From positions 1 through 42,646 of the forward strand of contig VAWK01000003.1 of NCBI GenBank assembly GCA_005885515.1: a stretch of DNA of 42,646 bases. Reading direction: 5' to 3'. Position numbers and translations under genes: made by a program. Source of the stretch: Actinomycetota bacterium. Its GTDB lineage: Bacteria > Actinomycetota > Thermoleophilia > Solirubrobacterales > Solirubrobacteraceae. Under the pieces are notes generated by a model. That model made no database searches. It was not told where the DNA came from and was given only the letters and a program-made list of their open reading frames with translations. Shown one piece after another: positions 1-8,952 of this stretch; position 1 is the stretch's first letter, and every line of letters starts with the position of its first letter.

Positions 1-315
1 CGGATCGCGTCCGTGGTCGCACTCCACCTTGCCGATCCCGGCAAGGACCGCCCAGTCGACGCCGTAGCGTTGGCCCGCCCGTTCATAGAGCTGGAGGTAT
101 CGCGGCGGAATCTCCCGCTGTGCAAGCGCTGACGCGAGGCGTGGGCTGGCGGTCGCGGTGCCCGCGCCAGCAAGCAGCGCCCCGTTCAGTCCCGCGAGCG
201 CCGCTACGAGCATCAACAGACCGACAACCAGCGCGGCGGCGCCCCAAGCGATCGCGGCGACCCCGCGTGGCCCGGTGCGCGCGCCTGCCCCGACGGCGCC
301 AGCCGTCACGGACAT
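1..315 (-). CDS. Lytic transglycosylase-like protein of the T4SS operon (3' end off the window)
   Basis: This is an open frame of 105 codons from ATG at 315 running off the left edge, so only the N-terminus is seen. Residues about 18-45 form one hydrophobic membrane or signal segment. The end of the visible part reads LYERAGQRYGVDWAVLAGIGKVE. That is the start of a soluble lytic transglycosylase (SLT, GH23-like) fold, with the E of GKVE in the place of the catalytic glutamate. The family cuts peptidoglycan to let a secretion apparatus cross the wall. It follows the VirB6-like gene after a 62-nt gap on the same strand. The overlapping minus-strand frame at 83-334 is in another phase and has no such similarity. 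The family assignment rests on a short stretch and is an inference. Confidence 0.72.
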   Translation of the reverse strand, partial: MSVTAGAVGAGARTGPRGVAAIAWGAAALVVGLLMLVAALAGLNGALLAGAGTATASPRLASALAQREIPPRYLQLYERAGQRYGVDWAVLAGIGKVECDHGRDP

Positions 316-377
316 CCCCGGCGCTGCGCATCAAGGCGTCTGGCAGGCGGGTTCAGCCCAAGCGACATCACTGACGG

Positions 378-2996
378 TCACGGCCGAGCTGGCGTTTGCG
401 GCGCATGGCGACCTCGCGCGCGTCTCGCATGACGCTGGATTCGCGCCCCGCCGACCCTCGCTCGCCGGCTTGCCGGGCCCGCATCCACCGGTCCACGGGG
501 TCGCGAGCGCGCGAAGCGGGCAGGCGGTGTCCGCCGTCGCGCATCCGCCTCTCGAGCCCCCTCGAAGGCTCTCTGCGCCTGGCGGACCTCCCGCCGGACG
601 GGCTTCGCCACCACGCCGCGGGCAGCATCCGCTGCTGCCGGGCGCATCTCCCGGCGCAGCGCGAGCTCGCGGTCCACCTCCATGCGGGCCACGCGCTGAC
701 GCCGCGGATCGAGTCGCTCGTACTCTTCGCGCCCATATCCCGCGAGGCCCGCGAGCGCGGCATAGTCCCGCCGCTCACTGCCGCCGGAGCTCGCGCGCGC
801 GAAGGCCGCAAGCTGTGCTTGCGCATCGAGAAAGCGGGCGCGGCACGCGGCCTGCTCCCTGGGCTGTGCAGCCGCGCTCGGGCCGCCGTGAGCTGCCTTC
901 AATCTCAGTTGCTCGCCCGCAAGCTCCTCCTCGACCCGTTTCGCACGGTGGTCCAGCTCGGCGATCCGGCGTCTGTCTCCCTTGGCCGTAGCGTCGGCGC
1001 GCGCTCGCTCGATCCGCGACAGTTGCGTGCGTTTCGCGGACAGCTGCTGCCGGATCTGCGGGACCAGTCCGCTTCGCGCCTGCGCCTCGCGCTGCTCGGC
1101 CTCGACGCTGCGCTGCGCCTGCTCGTCAATCGCGGCCTGGGCATGCACGCGCCCCGCGCGCGCGAGCCGTGCGCGCTTCTCCGGGCCGAGAGGGGATCTG
1201 GAAAGCCTGCTCCCGATCGCCACAGCCGCGCCCATCACCTTGCGCGGCCGCGGCAGCGCGTCGACAGCACGCCTGCCAAGCGACCGCGGCCTAGTCACGT
1301 GCTCGCCCCCGAGCGCCCCTCCGGCGACGCTGAGAGCCTGATGACGACGGCCGTAGGCACCCCACCAAAAGGCCGACATGAGCAGCCACTGCGTCCACCA
1401 GCCGAGCGCTTCCAGCGCGGCGAGGATCGCGAGCACCGCGAGCACGATGCCGAGCAAAAAGGCGAACAGAAGCTTTGCGAGCACTGCGCCAAGCAGGTGC
1501 GCAGCCCACCTGCGGAAGATCATGCGTCCGTTCTCGCCAAGCGCCGGCGCCAGCACGGCAGCTGGGGCCAGGAGCAGATACAGCAGGCTGAAGATCGCAG
1601 CGCCGAGCAGGCGCAGCGCGATGAAGCCGAACAGCAGCAGCATGCCAAGCACCCCGGCGACGATCAGCAGCAGGCCTCCTACGCGCTTCCAGGTCCCGCC
1701 GTTGGTTCGAAACTCGGCCTGCGCCGCCATTGGTCCGCGGCAACTCGTCGCCTGGCTGCTCTGACACATGACGCGCAGCAGCGAGCTTTCGTCGTTGATC
1801 GAGTTGCGCGCGGGCCCATTTGCGGGCAGCGCGAGGAAGATGGCGCCGTTGCTGCGCGCCGACCGCAGCAGCTGCGCGCTGTGTTCGAGAGCCTTGGCCT
1901 GTGCGCCGCTCGCGGCCACGCAGGACCCGAGCAAGCCGGAGCTGCGACTGCAGTGAACCTGGGCAAGCTCGCGATTCGCGATGTTCAGGCCCGCCGCGCG
2001 CAGTCGCGCGTCGAGACGCGCGGGGTTGCGACACCAGCCCACGTCGCCGAACTCCAGGTAGCACCACGGCACTTCGATCGTCGACGCGAACAGCGCGGAC
2101 ATGCTGTCCGCCAACGCACCTCCAGCGCCGGCGGGTGAGCCGCGCGCGCTCACGGCGAGCGTGCCGAGGCTCGCCTGGTTGGCCCATCCCCCGAGTGCGC
2201 CAACTGTGCCAGTGGGATTCAGTATCACCCACAGGCCTGCGAGCATCATCGCCCCGGCCACGAGCGCTTGGCCGAGCGCGTCGCTCACGCGGCGGCGGAT
2301 CACGCCGTTGTACAGGGCCAGTACCGACGCCACCGCGAGCACGCTCGCAAGCCATGGCTCGGTGAGGTTGACCTGCATCTGGCGCAGCCCGCCGCCGAGG
2401 CCCGTCGACGGGTCGTCGAGCAGGTCGATCGTGAAGCACCACTCGAGCATCACGACCAGCGCGTGGACCGCCCACACCAGCGCCGTCCACAGCGGCGTCA
2501 CGAACAGGTCCTGCACGGTGCTCAGGAGCTCGCCCTTGCTGATGCCGAGAAATCCGGTATCGATGTGAACGTCGACCCCGTAGTTGGCGGTCGGCGAGCC
2601 CGCGGCCACAAATCCGGAGGTTTCGCAGTTGCCGCGGCTCGTGCTCGAGAGTTCCTGCCCGCCGAGCGCGCCTCTGCACAGCGGGCTGCCGAGGCCGTTG
2701 CTGACGAGCGGGTCGACTTCGCCCTGGGGAGAGGCGCCGGCGTCGGTTTCTTCGTCCGCCGCGTTCACCCCTTCGGCGGCGCTGGTGAGGGGCGGCGCAC
2801 TTGGGGCGCGCTGAAGGCCGGCGGCTGCCTGGCGGCCGGATCCCGCTTGCGTGCTCCCGGCAGGTCTCAAAGGTCTGCCGGTGACCCGTGCTTCGGCGGC
2901 GCGGATTGCGGCGGCCCGTTCCGGTGCGCCCCAGGTCGCGCTCGTGACCAGCAGCGCGAGCACCACCGACGGCGCCGCCAGGGCGGCCGCCCTCAC
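378..2996 (-). CDS. VirB6/TrbL-like polytopic T4SS membrane protein
   Basis: The protein has 872 residues and starts at GTG 2996, overlapping the VirB4 stop as GTGA. An N-terminal signal-like helix (residues 1-23) is followed by an exported Ala/Pro-rich region. Membrane segments are visible near 167-188, 215-233, 240-260, 440-460, 463-485, 500-530 and 535-547. Between the two groups of helices is a loop of about 180 residues with cysteines near 312, 322, 349, 359, 411 and 419, which suggests disulfides outside the membrane. Residues from about 555 on are cytoplasmic, very rich in Arg, Ala, Glu and Gln, and coiled-coil-like. The size, topology and place next to VirB4 match the inner-membrane channel subunit of conjugation systems (VirB6/TrbL/TcpH group). 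Sequence identity to named members cannot be judged here. Confidence 0.75.
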   Translation of the reverse strand: MRAAALAAPSVVLALLVTSATWGAPERAAAIRAAEARVTGRPLRPAGSTQAGSGRQAAAGLQRAPSAPPLTSAAEGVNAADEETDAGASPQGEVDPLVSNGLGSPLCRGALGGQELSSTSRGNCETSGFVAAGSPTANYGVDVHIDTGFLGISKGELLSTVQDLFVTPLWTALVWAVHALVVMLEWCFTIDLLDDPSTGLGGGLRQMQVNLTEPWLASVLAVASVLALYNGVIRRRVSDALGQALVAGAMMLAGLWVILNPTGTVGALGGWANQASLGTLAVSARGSPAGAGGALADSMSALFASTIEVPWCYLEFGDVGWCRNPARLDARLRAAGLNIANRELAQVHCSRSSGLLGSCVAASGAQAKALEHSAQLLRSARSNGAIFLALPANGPARNSINDESSLLRVMCQSSQATSCRGPMAAQAEFRTNGGTWKRVGGLLLIVAGVLGMLLLFGFIALRLLGAAIFSLLYLLLAPAAVLAPALGENGRMIFRRWAAHLLGAVLAKLLFAFLLGIVLAVLAILAALEALGWWTQWLLMSAFWWGAYGRRHQALSVAGGALGGEHVTRPRSLGRRAVDALPRPRKVMGAAVAIGSRLSRSPLGPEKRARLARAGRVHAQAAIDEQAQRSVEAEQREAQARSGLVPQIRQQLSAKRTQLSRIERARADATAKGDRRRIAELDHRAKRVEEELAGEQLRLKAAHGGPSAAAQPREQAACRARFLDAQAQLAAFARASSGGSERRDYAALAGLAGYGREEYERLDPRRQRVARMEVDRELALRREMRPAAADAARGVVAKPVRREVRQAQRAFEGAREADARRRTPPARFARSRPRGPVDAGPASRRARVGGARIQRHARRARGRHAPQTPARP

Positions 2997-5455
2997 GCGC
3001 GGGTCGATCCCGGCGTCGTCGAGAGAGCCTTCAGCAGCGACGGCGCTACGAGGTCGACCTGGATTGCCTCCACGCGTCCTTGGTGATCGCGCAGTAGGCA
3101 GCGGCCGGCCTCGAGCTCCAGCAGGAACTGCCGCAGGCGGCGGTCGTCGGCATCCAGGCCGAGCAGCGTCAGCGCCCGCGCCGCCTCCGCCTCGGAGCGC
3201 ATTCCGAACACGAACGTCGCCCCGATCAGGTTCTCCAGGGACTCTCGCTCCCCGATCAGCGCGTCCGTGACGAGCTGGGTGCTGATGATCGGCACGGCCA
3301 ACTCGGATCGACCCATGCGCTGTAGCGAGGCCAGCAGCCGACGACCGACAGGGTCCCCGAGCAACCGCCAGCCCTCGTCGAACGAGAACAGCTTCAGGCG
3401 CTCGCGCTCGGCGGCCATCAGGTGCGTCGCGAACATCGCGATCAGGCGCACGATCTGTTCGCCCACGCGCTCGGCTTGCGTGTACTCGGCCCTGCGTGTC
3501 CCGGGCTCGGGGCCTGGAAGATCGCGAATCGGCAGATACGTGACCTGGCGCTGGCCCACGACCGGCAGGCTTATCTTCGGGTCAGCGAATCCGAGCTGGG
3601 TCAGGCCCGAACGGGCGTATACGGCCAGCGTCGTGCCCACCTGCGCCTCGGTCGCGTCGCCGTCGCACAGCGCGCGCACGACCTCCATGCACGTCGGCTG
3701 AGGCGAGCGTCGCATGACGCGATCGAGCGCGCCGAGGACCGCGGTCTCCCAAGTCGGCTCCGCCCTCAGCGGCAACAAGTCGCGCAGGAACGACATCGCC
3801 GCGTCCTGCCGCAGGTGCACGGGTGCGACACGTAGGGGATCCAGCACTCCCCGCAGGGCGGGATCGGGGCGAAGGGTCACGCACTCGGTGTGCGGCGCGA
3901 CCTCCTCGAGCAGGTGAAAGCGGTGGTCGCCCTTGGGATCGCAGTCGATCACCCGCGCGCCCAGCAGGAAGCCCTCGTACTTGAGCTTCTGATCGAGCGT
4001 CGTCTTGCCCGAGCCGAGCGCTCCGACGCTGAGTATCGTCGTGTTGCGATCGCTGTCCGACCCCTCGCGGAGGTTGAATCGCACCGGCTGCCTTGACGCC
4101 GACAGCGTGTGCCCCAGGTAGAAGCCGCGGCGCGAGCCCGTGACGCGAGTCGCGCTGGGCATCATCGCGGCGACCTGCTCGGGCGTGAGCGTGTCGTCGT
4201 AGCCGACCACGCGCGTGCGCTGCCCTGGAAGGTGCTGGGCGAATAGCTGGAGCTGATCTCCAAGCGGGCGATGCAGTCGGATCTCGCCATACGCCCGCCT
4301 GCACATCTCCACCCTGCGCTCGAGCTCGCTCTCCTCCGCCGCGCCGACCGCAATGGCGAGCGTGGCTCGCAACAGCGGGGGACGACTCGACGCTTGCAGA
4401 TACGCGAGCAGATCACGCGCCTGTTGCGTGCGCTCGAAGCCCAGGTCGGACACGCCCTGCTCGCCATCGGCCTCTGCCCGCACGATTTGGTCTGCGTCTT
4501 GGATCCTGCGACGCGCAATCCTCAAGGCCAGCTCGTTGGGCAGGAAGCGCGCGTTCAGTGACAGATCGACGCCAAACGGAAGGCTTTCCGGCGGCGCGAA
4601 CATCAGCTCCGCGCCGGCGCCCGGGAACTGAGACCGCTCCGGGAGCGCTCCGAGGACGAGCTGCGCCTGCCAGCTCGTGCCCTGCTCGGACTCGATCCTC
4701 AGCAGCCTGCCACGATGCTCCACGTAGCTGTCGGTCCAACGCAGCACGTCGCCCTCCAGCGGCGCGAGCATCGCTTCTCCGTTCCGTTCGAACACGAGCG
4801 CGCCCGGCTGGTGCAGACCATCGACGAGTGGCTCCCCCAGCCCGCGGCAGAACGCGCGGCGCACCAGCCATTGCAGCTCCACTCCGCGCGCGGGCCGCAC
4901 GCGTAGGAAGTCGGCCAGGCGCGCGTGCGCCTGGTCGGCGCGCACCCGTGCCGCCTCGAGCTGGGCCACGCTCAGCACGCGAGCGTCGCGCATTGTGAGC
5001 GCCCGTCGGAACGTCCGCCACAATTGCCTTGGGTGCCGCTCGGCGATACTGGAGACGTACGCAGCGACGTCCCGTTCGGGCTCGCGCAGGCTGACCATGA
5101 GAAAAACCGCCGGCTGCGCTAGGCCCACGTCGCGCAGCCGTCGGACATGCTCGCGTACGTAGCGATTCCGGGCCTGCACGCGATCGCCGGTGCACGCGCC
5201 TCGATCGCCAGCCGCAAGCTCGCCGTCCAGCTCCCGCGCGTATTGATCGACGTCCCAGCTTCTCCCCACGCGCAGAATCTGCACATCGGCTTCGATCGCC
5301 TCGAGCGCTCCCAACAGCGCAAGAAACCGGCCCCGCTTGGCGTCCCCGGTGAGCCACTCATATGAAGAGGTCTCGACCGAGAAAGCCGCCCAGCCGTCAT
5401 CGAGCCCCTCCGCGAACACGCAGTTCCCGTAAACGAACGTAATCGGCGTCCTCAC
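2993..5455 (-). CDS. VirB4-family conjugation ATPase
   Basis: The protein has 820 residues and starts at GTG 5455, overlapping the upstream stop as GTGA. It powers assembly and substrate transfer in type IV secretion. The Walker A motif GALGSGKTT has its lysine at residue 484, and the Walker B motif LFSFDEGW has D693 and E694. A late segment (PIISTQLVTDAL) fits the sensor/glutamine-bearing region of HerA/VirB4 ATPases. The N-terminal half (about 1-430) is the less conserved docking domain, with the typical WQAQLVLGALPE-like stretch. Length and motif spacing are normal for VirB4/TraC/ConE proteins. It sits between the TcpE-like and VirB6-like genes, the expected order in Gram-positive conjugation modules. 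Confidence 0.92.
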   Translation of the reverse strand: MRTPITFVYGNCVFAEGLDDGWAAFSVETSSYEWLTGDAKRGRFLALLGALEAIEADVQILRVGRSWDVDQYARELDGELAAGDRGACTGDRVQARNRYVREHVRRLRDVGLAQPAVFLMVSLREPERDVAAYVSSIAERHPRQLWRTFRRALTMRDARVLSVAQLEAARVRADQAHARLADFLRVRPARGVELQWLVRRAFCRGLGEPLVDGLHQPGALVFERNGEAMLAPLEGDVLRWTDSYVEHRGRLLRIESEQGTSWQAQLVLGALPERSQFPGAGAELMFAPPESLPFGVDLSLNARFLPNELALRIARRRIQDADQIVRAEADGEQGVSDLGFERTQQARDLLAYLQASSRPPLLRATLAIAVGAAEESELERRVEMCRRAYGEIRLHRPLGDQLQLFAQHLPGQRTRVVGYDDTLTPEQVAAMMPSATRVTGSRRGFYLGHTLSASRQPVRFNLREGSDSDRNTTILSVGALGSGKTTLDQKLKYEGFLLGARVIDCDPKGDHRFHLLEEVAPHTECVTLRPDPALRGVLDPLRVAPVHLRQDAAMSFLRDLLPLRAEPTWETAVLGALDRVMRRSPQPTCMEVVRALCDGDATEAQVGTTLAVYARSGLTQLGFADPKISLPVVGQRQVTYLPIRDLPGPEPGTRRAEYTQAERVGEQIVRLIAMFATHLMAAERERLKLFSFDEGWRLLGDPVGRRLLASLQRMGRSELAVPIISTQLVTDALIGERESLENLIGATFVFGMRSEAEAARALTLLGLDADDRRLRQFLLELEAGRCLLRDHQGRVEAIQVDLVAPSLLKALSTTPGSTRA

Positions 5456-6144
5456 CGGTCAAAGCTCCTGCTCGGCTCAGTGGGAGTAGAACGACCAACC
5501 GGCCAGCGGCTTCGGCGCCTCGCTCGCGTGGGCGACCCCAGCGTGGCCAGGCGAGCCCCCCGCGCGAGCGTCACGACCTGCCCCTGAGCGGGAGGGTGCC
5601 GACCCGCAAGCTCGCGCACGGTCAGCAAGCCGCGCTGGCGCCTCCGCCAGAGATCGGTCCAGGGCAGAGCTGCGCCACCCTCCACGCGCTCGTGCTCGAC
5701 CGTCACGAGCGCAGCTCCTGGGCCGCTGTAGCGCAGCCTGCGGATGCGCGCGTCGGACCCGTCGGGTAGCAGCAGGATGTCTGGCGGCAGCCAGCGTGTA
5801 CCGACGCTCGCGCGACGCTCGAGGCCGGCGAGTTGACGCGAGCAGGCGCGGTATCCGATCAGGGCGCGCGCCGCCAGGTGGAACGGTCGACCCTCGAGCC
5901 GGATCAGCGCCAGAAGGGCCGCGCCCAGGCCCGGGAGGACCAGCGCCCGCAGATACCAGGGCATGGCGCTCACGAGCATCGCGGTCGGCGGGAAAGCTCC
6001 GGCCAGCACGCTGGCTGCGACGAGCACGAGGAAGTACACGATTCCGCGTACCGGCACGCCCGCCGGGTTCAGGCGCAGGCGATCGATGCGATAGATGCGT
6101 CGCTCGAGCTCGAACACCCGCCGGTAGGAGCGGAGCTCGATCAC
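5452..6144 (-). CDS. TcpE-like conjugation membrane protein
   Basis: The protein has 230 residues and starts at GTG 6144, which shares its G with the TAG stop of the previous gene. Two hydrophobic segments lie near residues 30-50 and 60-85 (VYFLVLVAASVLAGA and a second one ending LPGLGAALLALI). An Arg-rich cytoplasmic tail follows. The motif EGRPFHLAARALIGYR, just after the membrane pair, resembles the TcpE/PrgI class of small proteins that precede VirB4 in Gram-positive conjugation operons. The last 40 residues are low complexity. The family assignment rests on position, topology and this motif, so it is moderate. Confidence 0.65.
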   Translation of the reverse strand: MIELRSYRRVFELERRIYRIDRLRLNPAGVPVRGIVYFLVLVAASVLAGAFPPTAMLVSAMPWYLRALVLPGLGAALLALIRLEGRPFHLAARALIGYRACSRQLAGLERRASVGTRWLPPDILLLPDGSDARIRRLRYSGPGAALVTVEHERVEGGAALPWTDLWRRRQRGLLTVRELAGRHPPAQGQVVTLARGARLATLGSPTRARRRSRWPVGRSTPTEPSRSFDR

Positions 6145-6620
6145 TACGATCCGAACAGCGACGCCACGGTGTCTCGCAGGAGGCTCACGCCCGTGGGCGT
6201 GGCGAGGAGCACCGAAACGATCCCGACCGCAAACACGCCGGCGGCCTCCTTGAAGTCGCGGCGGAAGGCCAGGACGGTGGCCGCCACGGCGAATGCCAGC
6301 CCGATCAGGCTCATCGCGACGGCGCGTCCGGTGTCACCTGCCTTGGCCGCAGCCGATTCAAGCGAGGTGCCGGTTCGGCCAGACGGTGCCGGCTGCTGAG
6401 CCCCGGCCACGCGGGAGGTTCGGACAGCCGCGCGCGCCAGCTGTGGTTTCGCCGCGATCGCTGCTCCCCCAAGGAGCGCGAGTGACGCCACCGCCGCTAT
6501 CAGCAGGCGCCGCCACTCGGGTGAACACGTTGCAGGCGAGGCCTGCGCCCGCATCCGCGGCTGCTTCGGCGGAGGCTTAACACGTGCTGAGCCCGCTCGG
6601 CTGTCGCGCCGGCCGGTCAC
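6144..6620 (-). CDS. Small VirB2/TcpD-like membrane protein of the T4SS
   Basis: The protein has 158 residues and starts at GTG 6620, overlapping the TcpC-like stop as GTGA. A basic N-terminus leads into a signal-like helix near 36-57. A polar linker follows, then two close hydrophobic helices at about 100-120 and 127-145. A cleavable signal followed by a helical hairpin is the architecture of VirB2 pilins and TcpD-type proteins. The sequence itself is not conserved enough to settle which. It is tightly coupled to its neighbours, so it is made with the rest of the apparatus. Confidence 0.55.
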   Translation of the reverse strand: MTGRRDSRAGSARVKPPPKQPRMRAQASPATCSPEWRRLLIAAVASLALLGGAAIAAKPQLARAAVRTSRVAGAQQPAPSGRTGTSLESAAAKAGDTGRAVAMSLIGLAFAVAATVLAFRRDFKEAAGVFAVGIVSVLLATPTGVSLLRDTVASLFGS

Positions 6621-7489
6621 GTGTTCGGTTCCATCTGCACAGCCGAGACCTCCCAGCGGCCCGCTGGGCGCGCGACGTCGACTTCGTAGTCGAGCGCGTA
6701 GCGAACTCCCCGCCCGTCCTGCGCCTGTACAAGGGCGAGAACAGCTCCTCCGCCGGCGGCCCAGTGGAGGTGCCCGACCGACAGGACGGTCAAGCCGAGC
6801 CGGGGAAGCGAGACGCGCGCGTCACCGGTGAGGTCCGCGGCGAGGTTCGATTCGGATCCCGCCAAGTAGTTGCGAAGCGCCCGTTCGACCACGGTCTGGA
6901 GCGCGACGTCGGTAACTTCGCGCAGCTGACCTCGCGTCCGTGCGGCGCCGTACGCGGGCGGCCCCACGAACGCCGGATAGCCCGCGAGCGCCAGGCTACC
7001 GTCTGCCTGCCGCTGCACGCTGACAGTCAGATACACGAGGCCGGCCGTGTCGGTCTGGGCAGCGACCGTGTAGACGTGCTCGTCTGGCTGCGGCTCGCGC
7101 GCCTGCACGACTTCGACCCATTCCACGTGCTGCTCGCCGCTCGGCGGGAGGCGCAGTCCTGCGTCCGCTTCCATCGCAGCCCCCGCGAAAGGCGCCAGCG
7201 CACGAGCGCTGGACAAGGGTTCCGAGCCGGTCCAGCTCAGGTAGCGCCGTGCGAATAGTGCGGCATACCCCTCGGCCGCCCTATCGGCGGGTTCCGGCCC
7301 GACTGGCGCGGGCGCGAGCAGCCGCGGCCGGGGCGGAGCGATCGCGAAACGGGCGCTAGCCACGATTCCGGCCGCGGCGAGCGCGCTCAACAGATAACGC
7401 GGTAGACCCCGCAGGAGCCGGATCTGCCAGAGCGGGCGCGAGCGGATGATCACCGCCCCGCGCCCTGCCTCAGTCGCAACGTCGATCAT
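6617..7489 (-). CDS. TcpC/VirB8-like conjugation protein
   Basis: The protein has 290 residues and starts at ATG 7489, overlapping the previous stop as TGATG. One membrane anchor lies near residues 30-50 (YLLSALAAAGIVASARFAI). The exported part looks like two NTF2-like domains: residues about 65-170 (including YAALFARRYLSW) and about 190-285 (ending WEVSAVQMEP). This is the layout of TcpC of Clostridium plasmid pCW3 and of Orf13 of Tn916, the Gram-positive counterparts of VirB8. The phrase AALFARRYLSW is typical of the family. It would bridge membrane and wall parts of the channel. Confidence 0.75.
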   Translation of the reverse strand: MIDVATEAGRGAVIIRSRPLWQIRLLRGLPRYLLSALAAAGIVASARFAIAPPRPRLLAPAPVGPEPADRAAEGYAALFARRYLSWTGSEPLSSARALAPFAGAAMEADAGLRLPPSGEQHVEWVEVVQAREPQPDEHVYTVAAQTDTAGLVYLTVSVQRQADGSLALAGYPAFVGPPAYGAARTRGQLREVTDVALQTVVERALRNYLAGSESNLAADLTGDARVSLPRLGLTVLSVGHLHWAAGGGAVLALVQAQDGRGVRYALDYEVDVARPAGRWEVSAVQMEPNT

Positions 7490-8286
7490 CAGCGCTCGAA
7501 GGTGAAGTCCGCGGGCCGAGACGGGGCAGATACACCAGTTGTGCGGCGGGCGGCTGCGGGCCGCGCGGGGCTCGGCGGCGGGCTCGCCGCCCGCGCCGCT
7601 TGGACCACTGAGCTCCGTGAGGCCCGCGTCGCGAGCACGGTGGGCCGGCGCACGCGACGAGCAGGAACGTCGCTCGCAGTCACGCGCTGGGCTCGCGAGC
7701 GAGCCTCGAATGCGCGCATGCTGGCGCCCGCTGAAGGCCTGCCGCGGTCGCGGCGATCCGGCCGGGTCCGTCGGCCTGGGCGCGAGGCGCGAGCGACAAT
7801 CATCACGGCGGGGGTGCGAGCGGAAGCGGTCGCCGCATGCCCAATCGGGAAGACTCCGCCGGGCCGTCGCTGGGACGCGGCGAGCTGGCGGTGGCTGGCC
7901 GCCAGCACGAGCGCTGCGGCGGCTCCCGCGGCGCCGCCAAGCATCGCCGCCGCGCTCAACAGGCCTACCCCCTGCCAGGCTGCCACGCCGGTTGCCACAG
8001 CGCGGGAGCGCCGCCGTCCGGCAGCGGGAGTATCTGCGCCGAGTGCCGACTGGCTCGTCCAGCCCACTTGCGGTTGCCCCTCCAGGAGGCGAGCGAAGTC
8101 GTCCTCCGAATACACCCGAAACAGGTCGCGCGAACGGCCGCTACGCGGGCGACCGGAAGCCGGGACGGGGAGATGACGGCTCCCGGTCGCTTGCGCGCAG
8201 ATGGGAGGCACCGATCCGTCGTCGCTTCTACCAACGGCCGGCGTCCCGAACAGGGACGTCCCTATGTGGTTGCGGTCGATAGGCAT
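7489..8286 (-). CDS. Unknown membrane protein encoded in the T4SS operon
   Basis: The protein has 265 residues and starts at ATG 8286, 30 nt after the sigma-like gene. I do not recognise the family. The N-terminal 90 residues are polar and contain DLFRVYSEDDFARLLEGQ, a plausible short folded motif. A single hydrophobic segment lies near 104-130 (Ala/Gly-rich). The rest is Arg/Pro/Ala-rich, very basic and probably disordered. Its stop overlaps the TcpC-like start, so its dose is tied to the apparatus. A structural or regulatory T4SS accessory role is inferred from position only. Confidence 0.6.
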   Translation of the reverse strand: MPIDRNHIGTSLFGTPAVGRSDDGSVPPICAQATGSRHLPVPASGRPRSGRSRDLFRVYSEDDFARLLEGQPQVGWTSQSALGADTPAAGRRRSRAVATGVAAWQGVGLLSAAAMLGGAAGAAAALVLAASHRQLAASQRRPGGVFPIGHAATASARTPAVMIVARASRPGRRTRPDRRDRGRPSAGASMRAFEARSRAQRVTASDVPARRVRRPTVLATRASRSSVVQAARAASPPPSPARPAAARRTTGVSAPSRPADFTFER

Positions 8287-8316
8287 AGGTCGGTCCCTGC
8301 TTGCCTGTTCCGCCCC

Positions 8317-8952
8317 TCAGTCCCCGAACGGGACGTGTGGATCGTCGGTCGAGGCAAGCCGCTTCAGACGTGCGCGTCCACGCTGGGCGACCTTGCGGTA
8401 CTTCTCCGGCGACCAGCCAAACTGCTGACAGAACGCCCGGCAGCTGGTGTTCGCGAGCTGATGCGCCAGAACCAGCCGCTGATCGGGGCTCAGCGCCCGT
8501 GCCGAGTGCGCGAGGAGCCGCAGGTCGTGTCGCACCAGCACGAGCGCCTCCGGACTGGCGCGCGGATCCGCAACCGCCGCCTCATGCCCATCGGGCCCTT
8601 CGAGCGACAGCGCGGTGGCCAGCGCGGCTTGCATCGGGCTGCGTCCTGCCAGCGCACGCCGCAGGTCACGAATCCTCGACAGGTAGCGCAACTCGAGCGT
8701 GTTGCCGAGATGGGACGCGTCCGCGAACGTCCCTCCGCGGCGTGCGTACGCCAGCAGCTCCAAGGTGGCCTGGCTGTAACAATCCTCCAGATCCTCCCTG
8801 CGCAGCAGATGACGGTAGGCGCGCAGCAGCACCTCGCGCTTGGCGTGCGCGACGCGCGCGACCTCCTCGAGCGGCTGAGGCCGAGCGGGTTGGCCCTGCG
8901 CCGCCATGTGGATTGCGCTGACACGTCGCGAGGGCGCACATCGGGTAGACAC
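8317..8952 (-). CDS. Sigma-70-like (ECF-type) factor heading the T4SS operon
   Basis: The protein has 211 residues from GTG 8952; ATG 8907 would give 196 residues, and neither start has a clear Shine-Dalgarno sequence. Residues about 45-95 (LRREDLEDCYSQATLELL, then a helix ending RIRDLRR) look like sigma region 2. Residues about 155-205 (LSPDQRLVLAHQL, then FCQQFGWSPEKYRKVAQRGR) look like region 4 with its helix-turn-helix. The order is 2 then 4 with no region 3, as in ECF factors, but both regions are divergent. It is the first gene of the operon, so it may switch on the conjugation genes. It could instead be a DNA-binding protein derived from a sigma factor. Confidence 0.72.
   Translation of the reverse strand: MSTRCAPSRRVSAIHMAAQGQPARPQPLEEVARVAHAKREVLLRAYRHLLRREDLEDCYSQATLELLAYARRGGTFADASHLGNTLELRYLSRIRDLRRALAGRSPMQAALATALSLEGPDGHEAAVADPRASPEALVLVRHDLRLLAHSARALSPDQRLVLAHQLANTSCRAFCQQFGWSPEKYRKVAQRGRARLKRLASTDDPHVPFGD

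Noticed and set aside
158-2138. Long plus-strand open frames opposite the VirB6-like gene
   Set aside because: They are Arg/Pro/Ala-rich, match no family and lie antisense to a gene with clear membrane helices; high GC keeps the complementary frame open.
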